Assembly (NCBI GenBank): GCA_003558195.1
Contig: PWMM01000288.1
Span: forward strand, 1-10,861
Origin: Syntrophomonadaceae bacterium
GTDB taxonomy: Bacteria > Bacillota > Dethiobacteria > DTU022
Length of the DNA: 10,861 nucleotides
Direction of reading: 5' to 3'
The position numbers and the translations under genes are program-made. Every line of letters starts with the position of its first letter. Position 1 is the first letter of the stretch. Below, in pieces: positions 1 to 6,675 of the stretch. Below the pieces are notes generated by a model. It saw only the letters and a program-made list of their open reading frames with translations. It did no database searches and was not told the origin of the DNA.

Positions 1-471
1 ACTAATAGCCCGGAGCTCTATAGTAATTTACCGGTAACTCTGGCAGGAGACATTTTAAAGCATCAAGGGAAAAGTCCTCTCAGGGGGATTCATGCCGGTC
101 TTAGCAATAACAAGCATCATTATCAATTCGTTGTGGCCTGTGACATGCCCTTTCTGAACCTGGAACTAGTAAAATATATGGCTAGTTTTGCCTCTGATTA
201 TGATGCTGTCGTGCCTCACCTGGGAAAAGAGTACTATCAACCTCTTCACGCCTATTATAAGCGTTCCTGCATTGGTGTAATCGAACAGCAGTTAAACAGG
301 GGCTGTTTCAAGGTAAACCATTTATACCGGAATCTGAAGGTCAGGTTTATTACGGCAGCAGAAATAGCCCGGTATGATCCTGATCATAATTCTTTCTTTA
401 ATATTAATACCTGGAATGATTATAAGCAGGCTTTAGAGTTAATGACAGCCACAAGAGAAAGCAATTGCTAG
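1..471 (+). CDS. mobA: Molybdenum cofactor guanylyltransferase MobA, C-terminal part (5' truncated by window edge)
   Basis: The frame is open from base 1 to a TAG at 469-471, giving 156 residues; the start and the N-terminal GTP-binding loop (LxGGxSxRMG in this family) lie upstream of the window. What remains follows MobA: an SPLRGIHAGL segment (family form GPLxGIxxGL), the metal/GTP motif VACDMPFL near residues 45-52, a QPLHAYY segment, and FFNINTWNDY close to the end (family form FFNINTPEDL). MobA transfers GMP from GTP to molybdopterin in the cytoplasm, making the guanine dinucleotide form of the cofactor used by many molybdenum and tungsten oxidoreductases. The related enzyme CofC of F420 synthesis shares the fold, but the FxNINT ending is typical of MobA. 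The GTG at 133 is internal, not the start. A CofE-like gene follows after 17 bases, so the two are probably cotranscribed. Confidence 0.9.
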   Translation, partial: TNSPELYSNLPVTLAGDILKHQGKSPLRGIHAGLSNNKHHYQFVVACDMPFLNLELVKYMASFASDYDAVVPHLGKEYYQPLHAYYKRSCIGVIEQQLNRGCFKVNHLYRNLKVRFITAAEIARYDPDHNSFFNINTWNDYKQALELMTATRESNC

Positions 472-488
472 GGAGGAAGTGAGTATTT

Positions 489-1652
489 ATGATAATTCCT
501 GATTATGTTGGCTCGTTGGCCTTTGGTTTAAAAATGGGTGTTATTTTACCAGGCATGGACATTGTTGCAGAAATAATAAAAGCGTTGTCACGGTGCAATA
601 AAGATGGTTTGTTAGGAAGCAATGATGTGATTTGTATTACAGAATCGATCGTGGCCAGGGCTCAAAACAACTATGTTACAGTAGATGATATTGCCCGGGA
701 AATAAAAGAAAAGTTGGCGCTTTCAGATGAAAGTAAATTGGCCGTTATTTTCCCCATAGCCAGCCGTAACCGGTTTTCTATGATTTTGAAAGGTCTGGCC
801 AGGGCTGTTTCAAAAGGTGAAGTAATAATTCAGCTTTCCTACCCTTGCGATGAAGTGGGTAACCAGGTAATCGATCCGGATTTTACTGAGAGGCTAGGTA
901 AAGAAACATTAACCTCTGAAGATTTTGGAGATAGTAGTTTTAAGCACCCGATTACCGGAGTTGACTATATTAAGCTCTATCACGAAATTGTAGAAGCAGA
1001 AGGTGCCAGGCCGACCCTTCTTCTCTCAAATTGGGCTCCAAAGGCTCTTGATTATAAACCTGATGGAGTTGTTGCTGCTGATATTCATACCAGGGAATCA
1101 ACTAAAAAAATGATCATGAAAGAATTCAGTAATTGTATTACTCTAGATCAGGTTTGTAATGAGGGGAAAGCATATTCAGAATGGGGACTGCTCGGTAGTA
1201 ACATGTCTTCTGGAGAGAGGCTTAAGCTGGCTCCCCGGGAGGGGAAAGCACTGGTTGAAGCTTTACGTTTAAAGATCAAAGAAGTTTTTGGCCATGAGGT
1301 TCAGGTAATGATTTACGGAGACGGGGCCTATTTAGATCCAACCAGTGGTATTTATGAACTCGCTGATCCCCGGGCAGCTTTAGCTGTTACTGATGGCCTG
1401 GACTGTTTAAGAGAAGGCCTTAAATATAAATACCTTGCTGATCATTGCTACCATGAAGAGCAAAAGACAGCTGAGGAAATCGAAGCTATTCTAGCTGAAA
1501 ATGTCAAAAAAAAGATGGCTAATGACTGCCTGGAGCGGGAAGGGACCACTCCCCGGCGCATGGAAGATGTTCTTGCCAGCCTGGCTGATCTGGTTAGCGG
1601 CTCAGCTGATGCGGGAACCCCCGTGGTTATCATTAAGCGTTTTCTCGCTTAG
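489..1652 (+). CDS. Coenzyme F420:L-glutamate ligase-like (CofE-like) protein, physiological role unknown
   Basis: This protein has 387 residues, starting at ATG with GGAGG at 472-476, 12 bases upstream and just after the mobA stop. The N-terminal third resembles the F420-0 gamma-glutamyl ligase fold: a PGMDIVAEII segment (residues 21-30; CofE form kpGDDLaeli), then GSNDVICITESIVARAQN (43-60), matching the CofE strand-helix GDvlvvaqKivSkaEG. A conserved-looking block MIYGDGAYLDPTSGIYELAD occupies 274-293, of the type seen in longer clostridial members. True CofE is about 250 residues and adds glutamates to F420-0; this longer form is known from Firmicutes, many of which are not known to make F420, so its substrate cannot be assigned. 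No F420 gene lies nearby. The last 20 bases overlap the end of the convergent lnt. Family placement is fairly sure; function is not. Confidence 0.75.
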   Translation: MIIPDYVGSLAFGLKMGVILPGMDIVAEIIKALSRCNKDGLLGSNDVICITESIVARAQNNYVTVDDIAREIKEKLALSDESKLAVIFPIASRNRFSMILKGLARAVSKGEVIIQLSYPCDEVGNQVIDPDFTERLGKETLTSEDFGDSSFKHPITGVDYIKLYHEIVEAEGARPTLLLSNWAPKALDYKPDGVVAADIHTRESTKKMIMKEFSNCITLDQVCNEGKAYSEWGLLGSNMSSGERLKLAPREGKALVEALRLKIKEVFGHEVQVMIYGDGAYLDPTSGIYELADPRAALAVTDGLDCLREGLKYKYLADHCYHEEQKTAEEIEAILAENVKKKMANDCLEREGTTPRRMEDVLASLADLVSGSADAGTPVVIIKRFLA

Positions 1653-3171
1653 CTGTTATGAGGAAATAAGAGGCATTTATCAGGAGGAAAATAGCCCAAA
1701 AGGCGGGGAAAAAATCTCCATACCGGGTATAGATAGTTTCTCTTTTCGACATGTCCAGCAGTTTGGTGAAAATAGCTGTCTCGCTTTTTCCGGATCTAAA
1801 CAATTCTCTACCAAGGTAATCAAAAGAGATCGTAATGCCTGTATTTGCTACCTGGGTTACCCCGGTTCCAGTTTCAGCCGCTCTGATAGCAGCAGCCTGG
1901 GCATGTTGTTCCAGACCGATTGACTCATTAAACCAGGCATCATTGGTAACAATAAACTGATGTTTAGCGCCTTTACGAGCAAATAACCGCATATGATCCC
2001 CGAAATATGATTCAAAACATATAACTCCGGCAACAGGCCGGCCTTTAACATTAAAAATAGTAATTTCTTCGCCTGGAGTATAACTTCCCAGTAATAAGTC
2101 AAGCTGCAAAATTCGGTTTAACAACTGTTCTGCCGGAAAAAATTCGACAAAGGGAACCAACCGGTGTTTTTTATACACTGGTATTTCGTGCTGTTCTGGA
2201 GAATACAGGGTGACAGAATTATAGAGATTATCATATTTTTGGACCCTGGCTCCGTAAATTATATCTATAGCGTATTTTTCCCCCAGCTTAACCAGTTCAT
2301 CGGGGTGAGACTTTTGTTCCCTGAAATCCAGGCGCACTACTGTTTCAGGCCAGACTACCAGTTCTATTTTTGGCTCTTTTATGATAGCCTGCCTGGTTAA
2401 GTCCAGGTAATGCTCCAGAGTGTCTTGCCGGTTTGTGTTAATGATTCTTTCAGGACTTATATTGCCCTGGATCAAGGCAGTATAGAGTGGTTCATCCTCC
2501 TGGTTGACCTCTTGAAAACATGGAATGATCAAGCCCAGAAATAAGATGATTGCCAATACTGAGGTTACTGCGATTAGCGGCCTGCCTTCTAATTTGCGGA
2601 GTAAAAATAAAAGTAAGATAGCCTGGAAAAAAACCATTACAAAGGGCAGCCCCCAGTACCCGTAAACACTGGCTATATTCAGGATTCCAGGGTAGCTCCA
2701 CTGGGTATAGCCGAGATATCCCACGTTATAGGCGAGAAAGGTAAGGGAACGAAGGTATTCAACAAGCATCCAAAGCGCCGGTAAGGCCAGGGCTGTAAAC
2801 CAGGGTCGGCTGTAGCTATTGACGATGTTTGCAGCCAAACTGAAAAGACCGTAAAATAAACTGATATATAGGACCAGGCTGATAATAGCAAAGGTTGCAA
2901 GCAAACCTGAGAGATAAGGATAAAGAACATAAGCCAGGTAATAGTTAACATATAGCGAAAAGGGAAGGCTAAAGATAAAACCTGCTTTGAAGGCATCGAA
3001 CCTACTAGTATTTAAAGAGGCCCACAACAAAGGAATTAAAGCGATCCAGGCCAGGTATCCCTGCTCAAAAGGAGGAAACGCCAGGATTATGGTTAACCCT
3101 GATAAAAGGGCTGCTAAATGCTTATTGCGGTGAAAGAATTTAAATGTATTTAAAATGGAGATCTTGTTCAT
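1633..3171 (-). CDS. lnt: Apolipoprotein N-acyltransferase Lnt
   Basis: The 512-residue length is the normal size for Lnt. Residues 1-215 form a hydrophobic N-terminal part with about six to seven membrane spans, and 230-465 form the nitrilase-like (carbon-nitrogen hydrolase) domain. The catalytic triad is visible: Glu276 in VVWPET, Lys335 in YKKHRLVPF and Cys385 in GVICFES. VTNDAWF (408-414) is another family motif, and a last membrane span follows at about 488-506. Lnt moves an acyl chain from a phospholipid to the N-terminal cysteine of a diacylated lipoprotein on the outer face of the membrane. The start is ATG with AGGTGAG a few bases upstream. The gene ends inside the convergent CofE-like gene, overlapping it by 20 bases, with no separate terminator visible. 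A perfect palindrome (3204-3226) lies just upstream of the start. Lnt is standard in Gram-negatives and patchy in Firmicutes. Confidence 0.95.
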   Translation of the reverse strand: MNKISILNTFKFFHRNKHLAALLSGLTIILAFPPFEQGYLAWIALIPLLWASLNTSRFDAFKAGFIFSLPFSLYVNYYLAYVLYPYLSGLLATFAIISLVLYISLFYGLFSLAANIVNSYSRPWFTALALPALWMLVEYLRSLTFLAYNVGYLGYTQWSYPGILNIASVYGYWGLPFVMVFFQAILLLFLLRKLEGRPLIAVTSVLAIILFLGLIIPCFQEVNQEDEPLYTALIQGNISPERIINTNRQDTLEHYLDLTRQAIIKEPKIELVVWPETVVRLDFREQKSHPDELVKLGEKYAIDIIYGARVQKYDNLYNSVTLYSPEQHEIPVYKKHRLVPFVEFFPAEQLLNRILQLDLLLGSYTPGEEITIFNVKGRPVAGVICFESYFGDHMRLFARKGAKHQFIVTNDAWFNESIGLEQHAQAAAIRAAETGTGVTQVANTGITISFDYLGRELFRSGKSETAIFTKLLDMSKRETIYTRYGDFFPAFWAIFLLINASYFLITAKRENA

Positions 3172-3203
3172 AACTCACCTGACTCTTATCATAACTTGTA
3201 AGC

Positions 3204-3226
3204 GGGTTAAAACCAGGTTTTAACCC
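3204..3226. promoter_or_regulatory. Perfect 23-bp palindrome, candidate operator
   Basis: The arm GGGTTAAAACC is followed by a single A and then by its exact reverse complement. It lies 33 bp upstream of the lnt start in the divergent lnt/marR region. Neither side has a U-run, and a one-base loop does not suit a hairpin, so a dimeric repressor site is the simpler reading. The MarR-family gene that shares this region is the obvious candidate, but nothing here proves it. Confidence 0.55.
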
Positions 3227-3340
3227 TAAAAGAATAATACCTTACAGCAAGAGGAAAATTATTACACCCTCGATAACTGCATCATCCTCTATAAATATTT
3301 TATCATAGCTTGAAATTGAAAAATATATTGCTCTAATAAC

Positions 3341-3369
3341 TTGATCTAAGCCTAATTGAATGGTATAAA
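3341..3369 (+). promoter_or_regulatory. Predicted promoter of the MarR-family gene
   Basis: The site has TTGATC (-35) at 3341-3346, a 17-base spacer and TATAAA (-10) at 3364-3369, with TGG before the -10 making an extended -10. Transcription would begin near 3376, leaving a leader of about 65 bases. Around the expected start lie ATAGTTACTAT (3370-3380) and two copies of AGTTACT one helical turn apart (3372 and 3383), which could be an autoregulatory site. Confidence 0.6.
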
Positions 3370-3442
3370 ATAGTTACTATCCAGTTACTTAACCCTGTTA
3401 ATAGTTGTGGTTTTAAAATATATCTAAGAGAGGCGCTTTCCT

Positions 3443-3928
3443 ATTACCAAAGACAATCTTCTTCAATATATTAAAGAACTTGATTATATTTTTAGCCGCC
3501 TGGTGTACAGGGTAAGGGTTTTGCACAGCAAGTATACTGCAGAAGAAGTTACAGATACCCAGTTTGTTGTTCTTCGCGCCCTGAAAAAAGGTCCCTGTAA
3601 CACTTCATTTCTTGCCCATATGCTGGGAGTGACTTTAAGTGCAGTTACTGCCCTGGTAAACCGGTTGTATAAAGCGGGCCTGGTGAACAGGGAACGGCAG
3701 GAGAAAGATAGGCGCCAGGTTTGGATTTCTATTACCGCTAAAGGTTTAGAAGTTTTAAAAGATGTTGAAGATAGGCGCAACCTTTTGCTGGCTGTTTATT
3801 TATCCCATATACCGGAAAGTAAACGTCAACAGCTCCTAAGCCTTTTGCAGGAGACCCTGGACTTATTTGAGCGAGAAGAAATCCTGATGGGCGACGTCCT
3901 GGATAACAAAGATGATCATCACTCTTGA
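3443..3928 (+). CDS. MarR-family transcriptional regulator (probable ATT start)
   Basis: A winged helix-turn-helix repressor of 161 residues if begun at ATT 3443. Helix 1 is residues 5-28 (LLQYIKELDYIFSRLVYR), the recognition region is about 55-80 (SFLAHMLGVTLSAVTALVNR), and the wing is KDRRQVWISIT (88-98), the usual MarR DxR wing. A C-terminal helix pair (115-147) completes the dimer domain. The first ordinary start, GTG at 3503, falls in the middle of helix 1 and would remove half the dimer interface. The frame is open from 3428, and GAGAGG at 3428-3433 sits 9 bases before ATT 3443; no ATG, GTG or TTG lies between. Either a rare ATT start is used or one base is wrong (ATT for ATG). Such proteins usually repress their own and neighbouring genes until a small ligand binds. 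The lnt gene runs divergently and a terminator follows. Confidence 0.85.
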   Translation: MTKDNLLQYIKELDYIFSRLVYRVRVLHSKYTAEEVTDTQFVVLRALKKGPCNTSFLAHMLGVTLSAVTALVNRLYKAGLVNRERQEKDRRQVWISITAKGLEVLKDVEDRRNLLLAVYLSHIPESKRQQLLSLLQETLDLFEREEILMGDVLDNKDDHHS

Positions 3929-3941
3929 AGGCAGCAAGTAA

Positions 3942-3991
3942 ATGTAGCCGGGGATGTTATTTCTAGTCATGCCCGGCTACATGTATTTTTA
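3942..3991 (+). terminator. Intrinsic terminator after the MarR-family gene
   Basis: An 11-bp perfect stem, ATGTAGCCGGG (3942-3952) with its complement at 3972-3982, is followed by a T-rich tail (GTATTTTTATT). The 19-base loop can pair further through ATG/CAT. It begins 13 bases after the marR stop codon and suits the plus strand. Confidence 0.85.
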
Positions 3992-4124
3992 TTAGCCCTT
4001 AATCCTGAAATTTTGAAATGATCTGCAAAGCTTTTATAACCCCCAAATGTTAATTTATCCTGGTGTTAGCCTGGCTCATTCTGTAAACCAATGATCATGG
4101 TATCAAATGGCTCAGGTTTGGGTA

Positions 4125-5132
4125 TTATGACTCCTTGTTTTGATGGGTTAAGGTGCCAGATTCTTCAGCATTATCTTTGCTGGAACGCGCTTTTTTCCTG
4201 GTATACCTGCGCACGATTAACCAAATTATGGCTGCAAGTAAAAGCAGAACTATAAACGCCGGCAACAGGGCGGTAAATATTACAATTAAACCAGAGAATA
4301 CAGTTAGTAAAAAGTTGATACTGCCAATAAATGCTTCAGCAATGCGAGTTCCTAAATTTTGAAAAGGATTAGTAGTTACCGTGCCGGTTGGAATAGTTTC
4401 TTCCCTTAAAGAAACATTGATTGTGGCAAAAGTTACCTGGTCTTTAAGTTGGTTTAACCTGGCGGTCATTGATTCAACTTCGCCCCGAACCCGGTTAAGT
4501 TCTTTTTCCACTTCCAGTACATCTTCTACCGTATCTGCCATTTCCAGTATTTCTGTTAATCTTTCTTCCTGGGCTTGTTGGTTTTTCAACCGTGACTCCA
4601 AATCTACGTATTGCATGGTAATATCCTCAAGCTCGGTTTGGATATTGTTTGCTTTCCCAAGTGCTTCCAGCTGTTCTAAAACAGGGTTGAATTTTGCATC
4701 AGGTACGCGCAGAGTGACTCTTGCACCATACTGGCCCTCCCTGATTTCATAAACATAAAGACTGGCAATCAAGCCATCTGCTTTTCGAACAATTTCTTGT
4801 ATTTCTTCGAGCTTGTCCCTGGTATCAGATACTGTAAGTTCTATGGAGCCTCGTTGAATAACATGACGCAGAGAGGGTCCGCTATTTGCGGTTGCTCTGA
4901 CGTCTAAGTCCGGTAACCCGGATTCTGCTACGATCATTTCTTGCTCTTCCATCATGTACTCTGCTTCAGGGATTAAATCCCTGGCAAACTCGTCCGGTGC
5001 TGTTTCTACAGCGTCCATATCCACTTCTTCGAAAGCATAGTCAAGTGGAGAAGCACATGAAACCAGAACCAGGGATAACAAGCCAACCAAAATAAAGGAT
5101 GATGCGATAATACCGATTTGCTTAAAAGACAT
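4125..5132 (-). CDS. DUF4349-containing lipoprotein
   Basis: This protein has 335 residues from ATG at 5132. An upstream GTG at 5141 is only one base from AAGGAG (5143-5148), while the ATG is 10 bases away, so the ATG is preferred. Residues 4-25 are a signal sequence ending in the lipobox LVSC with Cys26 as the lipidation site. An acidic linker follows (33-70), then the DUF4349 region at about 90-245: a beta segment RGSIELTV, a long heptad-like helical stretch (DLESRLKNQQAQEERL to LNRVRGEVESM) and a closing strand (TFATINVSL). A long hydrophobic stretch at about 271-307 forms one or two membrane spans before a basic tail with RRYTRKKAR. The protein is therefore anchored at both ends, with the coiled coil outside the cell. 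The family has no assigned biochemical role. It is a potential substrate for the Lnt encoded nearby. Confidence 0.85.
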   Translation of the reverse strand: MSFKQIGIIASSFILVGLLSLVLVSCASPLDYAFEEVDMDAVETAPDEFARDLIPEAEYMMEEQEMIVAESGLPDLDVRATANSGPSLRHVIQRGSIELTVSDTRDKLEEIQEIVRKADGLIASLYVYEIREGQYGARVTLRVPDAKFNPVLEQLEALGKANNIQTELEDITMQYVDLESRLKNQQAQEERLTEILEMADTVEDVLEVEKELNRVRGEVESMTARLNQLKDQVTFATINVSLREETIPTGTVTTNPFQNLGTRIAEAFIGSINFLLTVFSGLIVIFTALLPAFIVLLLLAAIIWLIVRRYTRKKARSSKDNAEESGTLTHQNKES

Positions 5133-5249
5133 GGCAGTCACTCTCCTTTAGTTTAAAGACCCGCAAACTTAGATATTGGTTCCCTTCTTGTTCCAGATAT
5201 AAACAGTGAATGGCCAACACCTGTTTTGACAGCATTATAGTAATCAACT

Positions 5250-5285
5250 TAACTGTTTTATTGACTTAAAGAACAGTTATTTTTT
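5250..5285 (+). terminator. Weak terminator-like hairpin on the plus strand
   Basis: TAACTGTT (5250-5257) is complementary to AACAGTTA (5272-5279), with a 14-base loop, and is followed by ATTTTTT. The stem is AT-rich. No plus-strand gene is seen upstream, so its purpose is unclear; it may be chance, or it may end an unseen transcript. Confidence 0.3.
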
Positions 5286-5455
5286 GATGAACAAGTTATT
5301 TTAAAAATGTTAGTTATGTTATGTTTGCCCGGTCAGGTTGGATCAGAATTGGTGACAATTAATGATGGTCAGTGGTAATCACTAAAAACTTCCGCTCTGG
5401 CTGTTGACCGCTATGGGCCATTTATTGTTTAGGCTTAGTTAGCCAGCTTCGATTA

Positions 5456-5490
5456 AGGGGGCCCGGTTAAATTTTTTCACTGGCCCCCCT
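5456..5490 (-). terminator. Strong GC hairpin, probable transcript end of the HutP-family gene
   Basis: GGGGGCC (5457-5463) pairs with GGCCCCC (5482-5488), with partial further pairing inside (CGGT with ACTGG). It lies about 70 bases beyond the HutP-family stop codon. No real U-run follows on either strand, so termination efficiency is uncertain. Confidence 0.4.
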
Positions 5491-5559
5491 GGTTATTACA
5501 AAAGCTTTACCGGTTATGGCTGCTGTAAAATGTAGTGCGGTTTAGTGACAAGGAAATAT

Positions 5560-5964
5560 CTAAATAGCCCGGTGTCCCAATCCTATGGCTATATCGTTTC
5601 TGTGTAATAGCCCAATTCCAAAAAAAATTGAAACGGCAATATGGGTTCCGCCCCTGGCTATACCGACTTTGCCGCCCACGTTTAAACCTAATGCCTTGGG
5701 CATGATTTGTGATAGCGCCTCCCGGGCAGCTCCGGCAACCGCTCCATCGGAATGGCTTGAATCATCGATCAGGTTTTCTCGCTTTGAAGCTACCACGGCT
5801 CGTTCAACTACCTTTTGGAGAGAGCTTAAAAATTCCCCACCATAATCTACAGCTAGCGATTGGATACCTGCGTCCCGGTATTTTTGTTTTAGCTTCATTT
5901 CTTCTTCTCGTGTTGTGGTCATAGCTATACAAATGGCCGCTTTGGCCACTTCTCTACTTTCCAT
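5560..5964 (-). CDS. HutP-family protein (clostridial type)
   Basis: This protein has 134 residues from ATG at 5964. AGGGGAG lies 6 bases upstream; the frame runs open further upstream but without a comparable ribosome site. The sequence follows the HutP family through its length: a VERAVVASKREN helix (53-64), GAVAGAAREAL (74-84), GLNVGGKVGIARG (93-105), HIAVSIFFGIG (108-118) and a GLGHRAI end (128-134). Bacillus HutP, about 148 residues, binds histidine and Mg2+ and then binds hut leader RNA to prevent termination. By eye, the conserved His near the C-terminus is present (His131), but the two metal-site histidines of the Bacillus protein (73 and 77) align with glycines here; His71 lies nearby. 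No hut genes are present in this window. A role in RNA or ligand binding is plausible but the target is unknown. It is divergent from the RING/TM2 gene. Confidence 0.8.
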   Translation of the reverse strand: MESREVAKAAICIAMTTTREEEMKLKQKYRDAGIQSLAVDYGGEFLSSLQKVVERAVVASKRENLIDDSSHSDGAVAGAAREALSQIMPKALGLNVGGKVGIARGGTHIAVSIFFGIGLLHRNDIAIGLGHRAI

Positions 5965-6001
5965 ATCGATCTCCCCTGCTGAAATATTTAAGATCATTCT
6001 A

Positions 6002-6030
6002 ATTATCCACTGAAATATTCTAAAGAGCAA
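6002..6030 (-). promoter_or_regulatory. Predicted promoter of the HutP-family gene
   Basis: On the minus strand, TTGCTC (-35, 6025-6030), a 17-base spacer and GATAAT (-10, 6002-6007) are seen. The 10-mer CTGAAATATT (plus-strand sense) occurs once in the spacer (6010-6019) and again at 5979-5988, 31 bp apart, and may mark a regulatory site. Confidence 0.5.
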
Positions 6031-6060
6031 GAAAAAAATCTTTACACTGTTCTCTTTTAA

Positions 6061-6088
6061 TTGGACATCGCCAGTCTTGTGGTATAAT
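6061..6088 (+). promoter_or_regulatory. Predicted promoter of the RING/TM2 gene
   Basis: TTGGAC (6061-6066), a 16-base spacer and an exact TATAAT (6083-6088) preceded by TGG, giving an extended -10. Transcription should start near 6095, where the GGAGGG ribosome site begins, so the leader is only about 13 bases and the ATG at 6093 would be left out of the message. Confidence 0.7.
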
Positions 6089-6107
6089 TGCTATGGAGGG
6101 ATGTAAG

Positions 6108-6668
6108 ATGAAGGATAATTACTGCAGTGCCTGCGGACAGGATATAAATAACAAGGAATTAACGGTGCGCTGCCGTTTATGTATGGGTAATTACCACGCT
6201 CGTTGTTGGGAGAAAACTGGAGGTTGTACCAGCTGGGGATGTACAGGACAACCGGAGCTGGCGAAAGGTCAAGAGGATGTAGCTTATAAGCGCTGCCCTT
6301 TTTGTGGTGAAAAGATCATCGACTTTGCCGTAAAGTGCCGTTATTGCCGCACTTCGCTTCTGGCACCTGAGAGCAAAGAAAATGAAGAACCAGTAAAAAG
6401 AACCAGTAGGCCGGAAAATGAATTCAGAAAAGATCCCATCTTGACCAGTTTGCTAAATCTTATTTTTCCAGGTGCTGGTTACATGTATTTAGGGTATTTT
6501 AGTAAGGGTTTCATGTGGTTTTTGGTGGCGGTAGGCGCATGGTTTTTAACACGTGGACTTGGTTTGATAGCGGTTTATCTATGGGTAATGTACGATTCTG
6601 CCCGCCAGGCCAGGGCGATGAACCGTGGCGACTTTGAACCGCCCCGCAGGACCATGGAAAGACCTTAA
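6108..6668 (+). CDS. RING-like and zinc-ribbon membrane protein with TM2-like C-terminus
   Basis: This protein has 186 residues from ATG 6108, seven bases after GGAGGG; the in-frame ATG at 6093 overlaps that ribosome site and is rejected. Three parts are visible. Residues 6-45 have the treble-clef spacing C6-x2-C9, C22-x2-C25, H30-x2-C33, C40-x4-C45, as in prokaryotic RING-finger (Prok-RING) domains. Residues 63-80 are a zinc ribbon (CPFCGEKI, CRYC). A charged linker (86-108) is followed by two hydrophobic segments (about 112-131 and 134-160) containing FPGAGYMYLGYFSKG and then MYDSARQARAMN, like a TM2 domain. The protein would put two zinc modules in the cytoplasm next to a hairpin membrane anchor. 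Substrates are unknown; bacterial RING-like domains need not be ubiquitin ligases. The promoter is strong and separate. The gene ends 7 bases from the convergent methyltransferase. Confidence 0.8.
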   Translation: MKDNYCSACGQDINNKELTVRCRLCMGNYHARCWEKTGGCTSWGCTGQPELAKGQEDVAYKRCPFCGEKIIDFAVKCRYCRTSLLAPESKENEEPVKRTSRPENEFRKDPILTSLLNLIFPGAGYMYLGYFSKGFMWFLVAVGAWFLTRGLGLIAVYLWVMYDSARQARAMNRGDFEPPRRTMERP

Positions 6669-6675
6669 TAGCAAG

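Larger units (their letters stand above)
5142..5559. other. Gene-free stretch between the DUF4349 and HutP-family genes
   Basis: No convincing reading frame or RNA gene is seen on either strand. The stretch holds an exact TATAAT on the minus strand at 5234-5239, about 100 bases before the DUF4349 start but without a good -35, and two hairpins listed separately. The right-hand part is the 3' flank of the HutP-family gene. Confidence 0.5.

Noticed and set aside
1501..1923. 140-codon plus-strand frame across the CofE-like and lnt ends
   Set aside because: Overlaps two well-supported genes and has no family features.
5585..5924. Plus-strand frames opposite the HutP-family gene
   Set aside because: Shadows of the minus-strand gene, whose family match is clear.
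5964..6007. NAG triplets (TAG, CAG, CAG, GAG) in the HutP-family leader as an autoregulatory HutP site
   Set aside because: Spacing is irregular and does not follow the regular four-base gaps of the Bacillus hut site.
5965..6030. 22-residue N-terminal extension of the HutP-family protein
   Set aside because: It covers the predicted promoter, and the ATG at 5964 has a strong ribosome site.
6093..6107. Upstream ATG as start of the RING/TM2 protein
   Set aside because: It overlaps the ribosome site and lies before the predicted transcript start.
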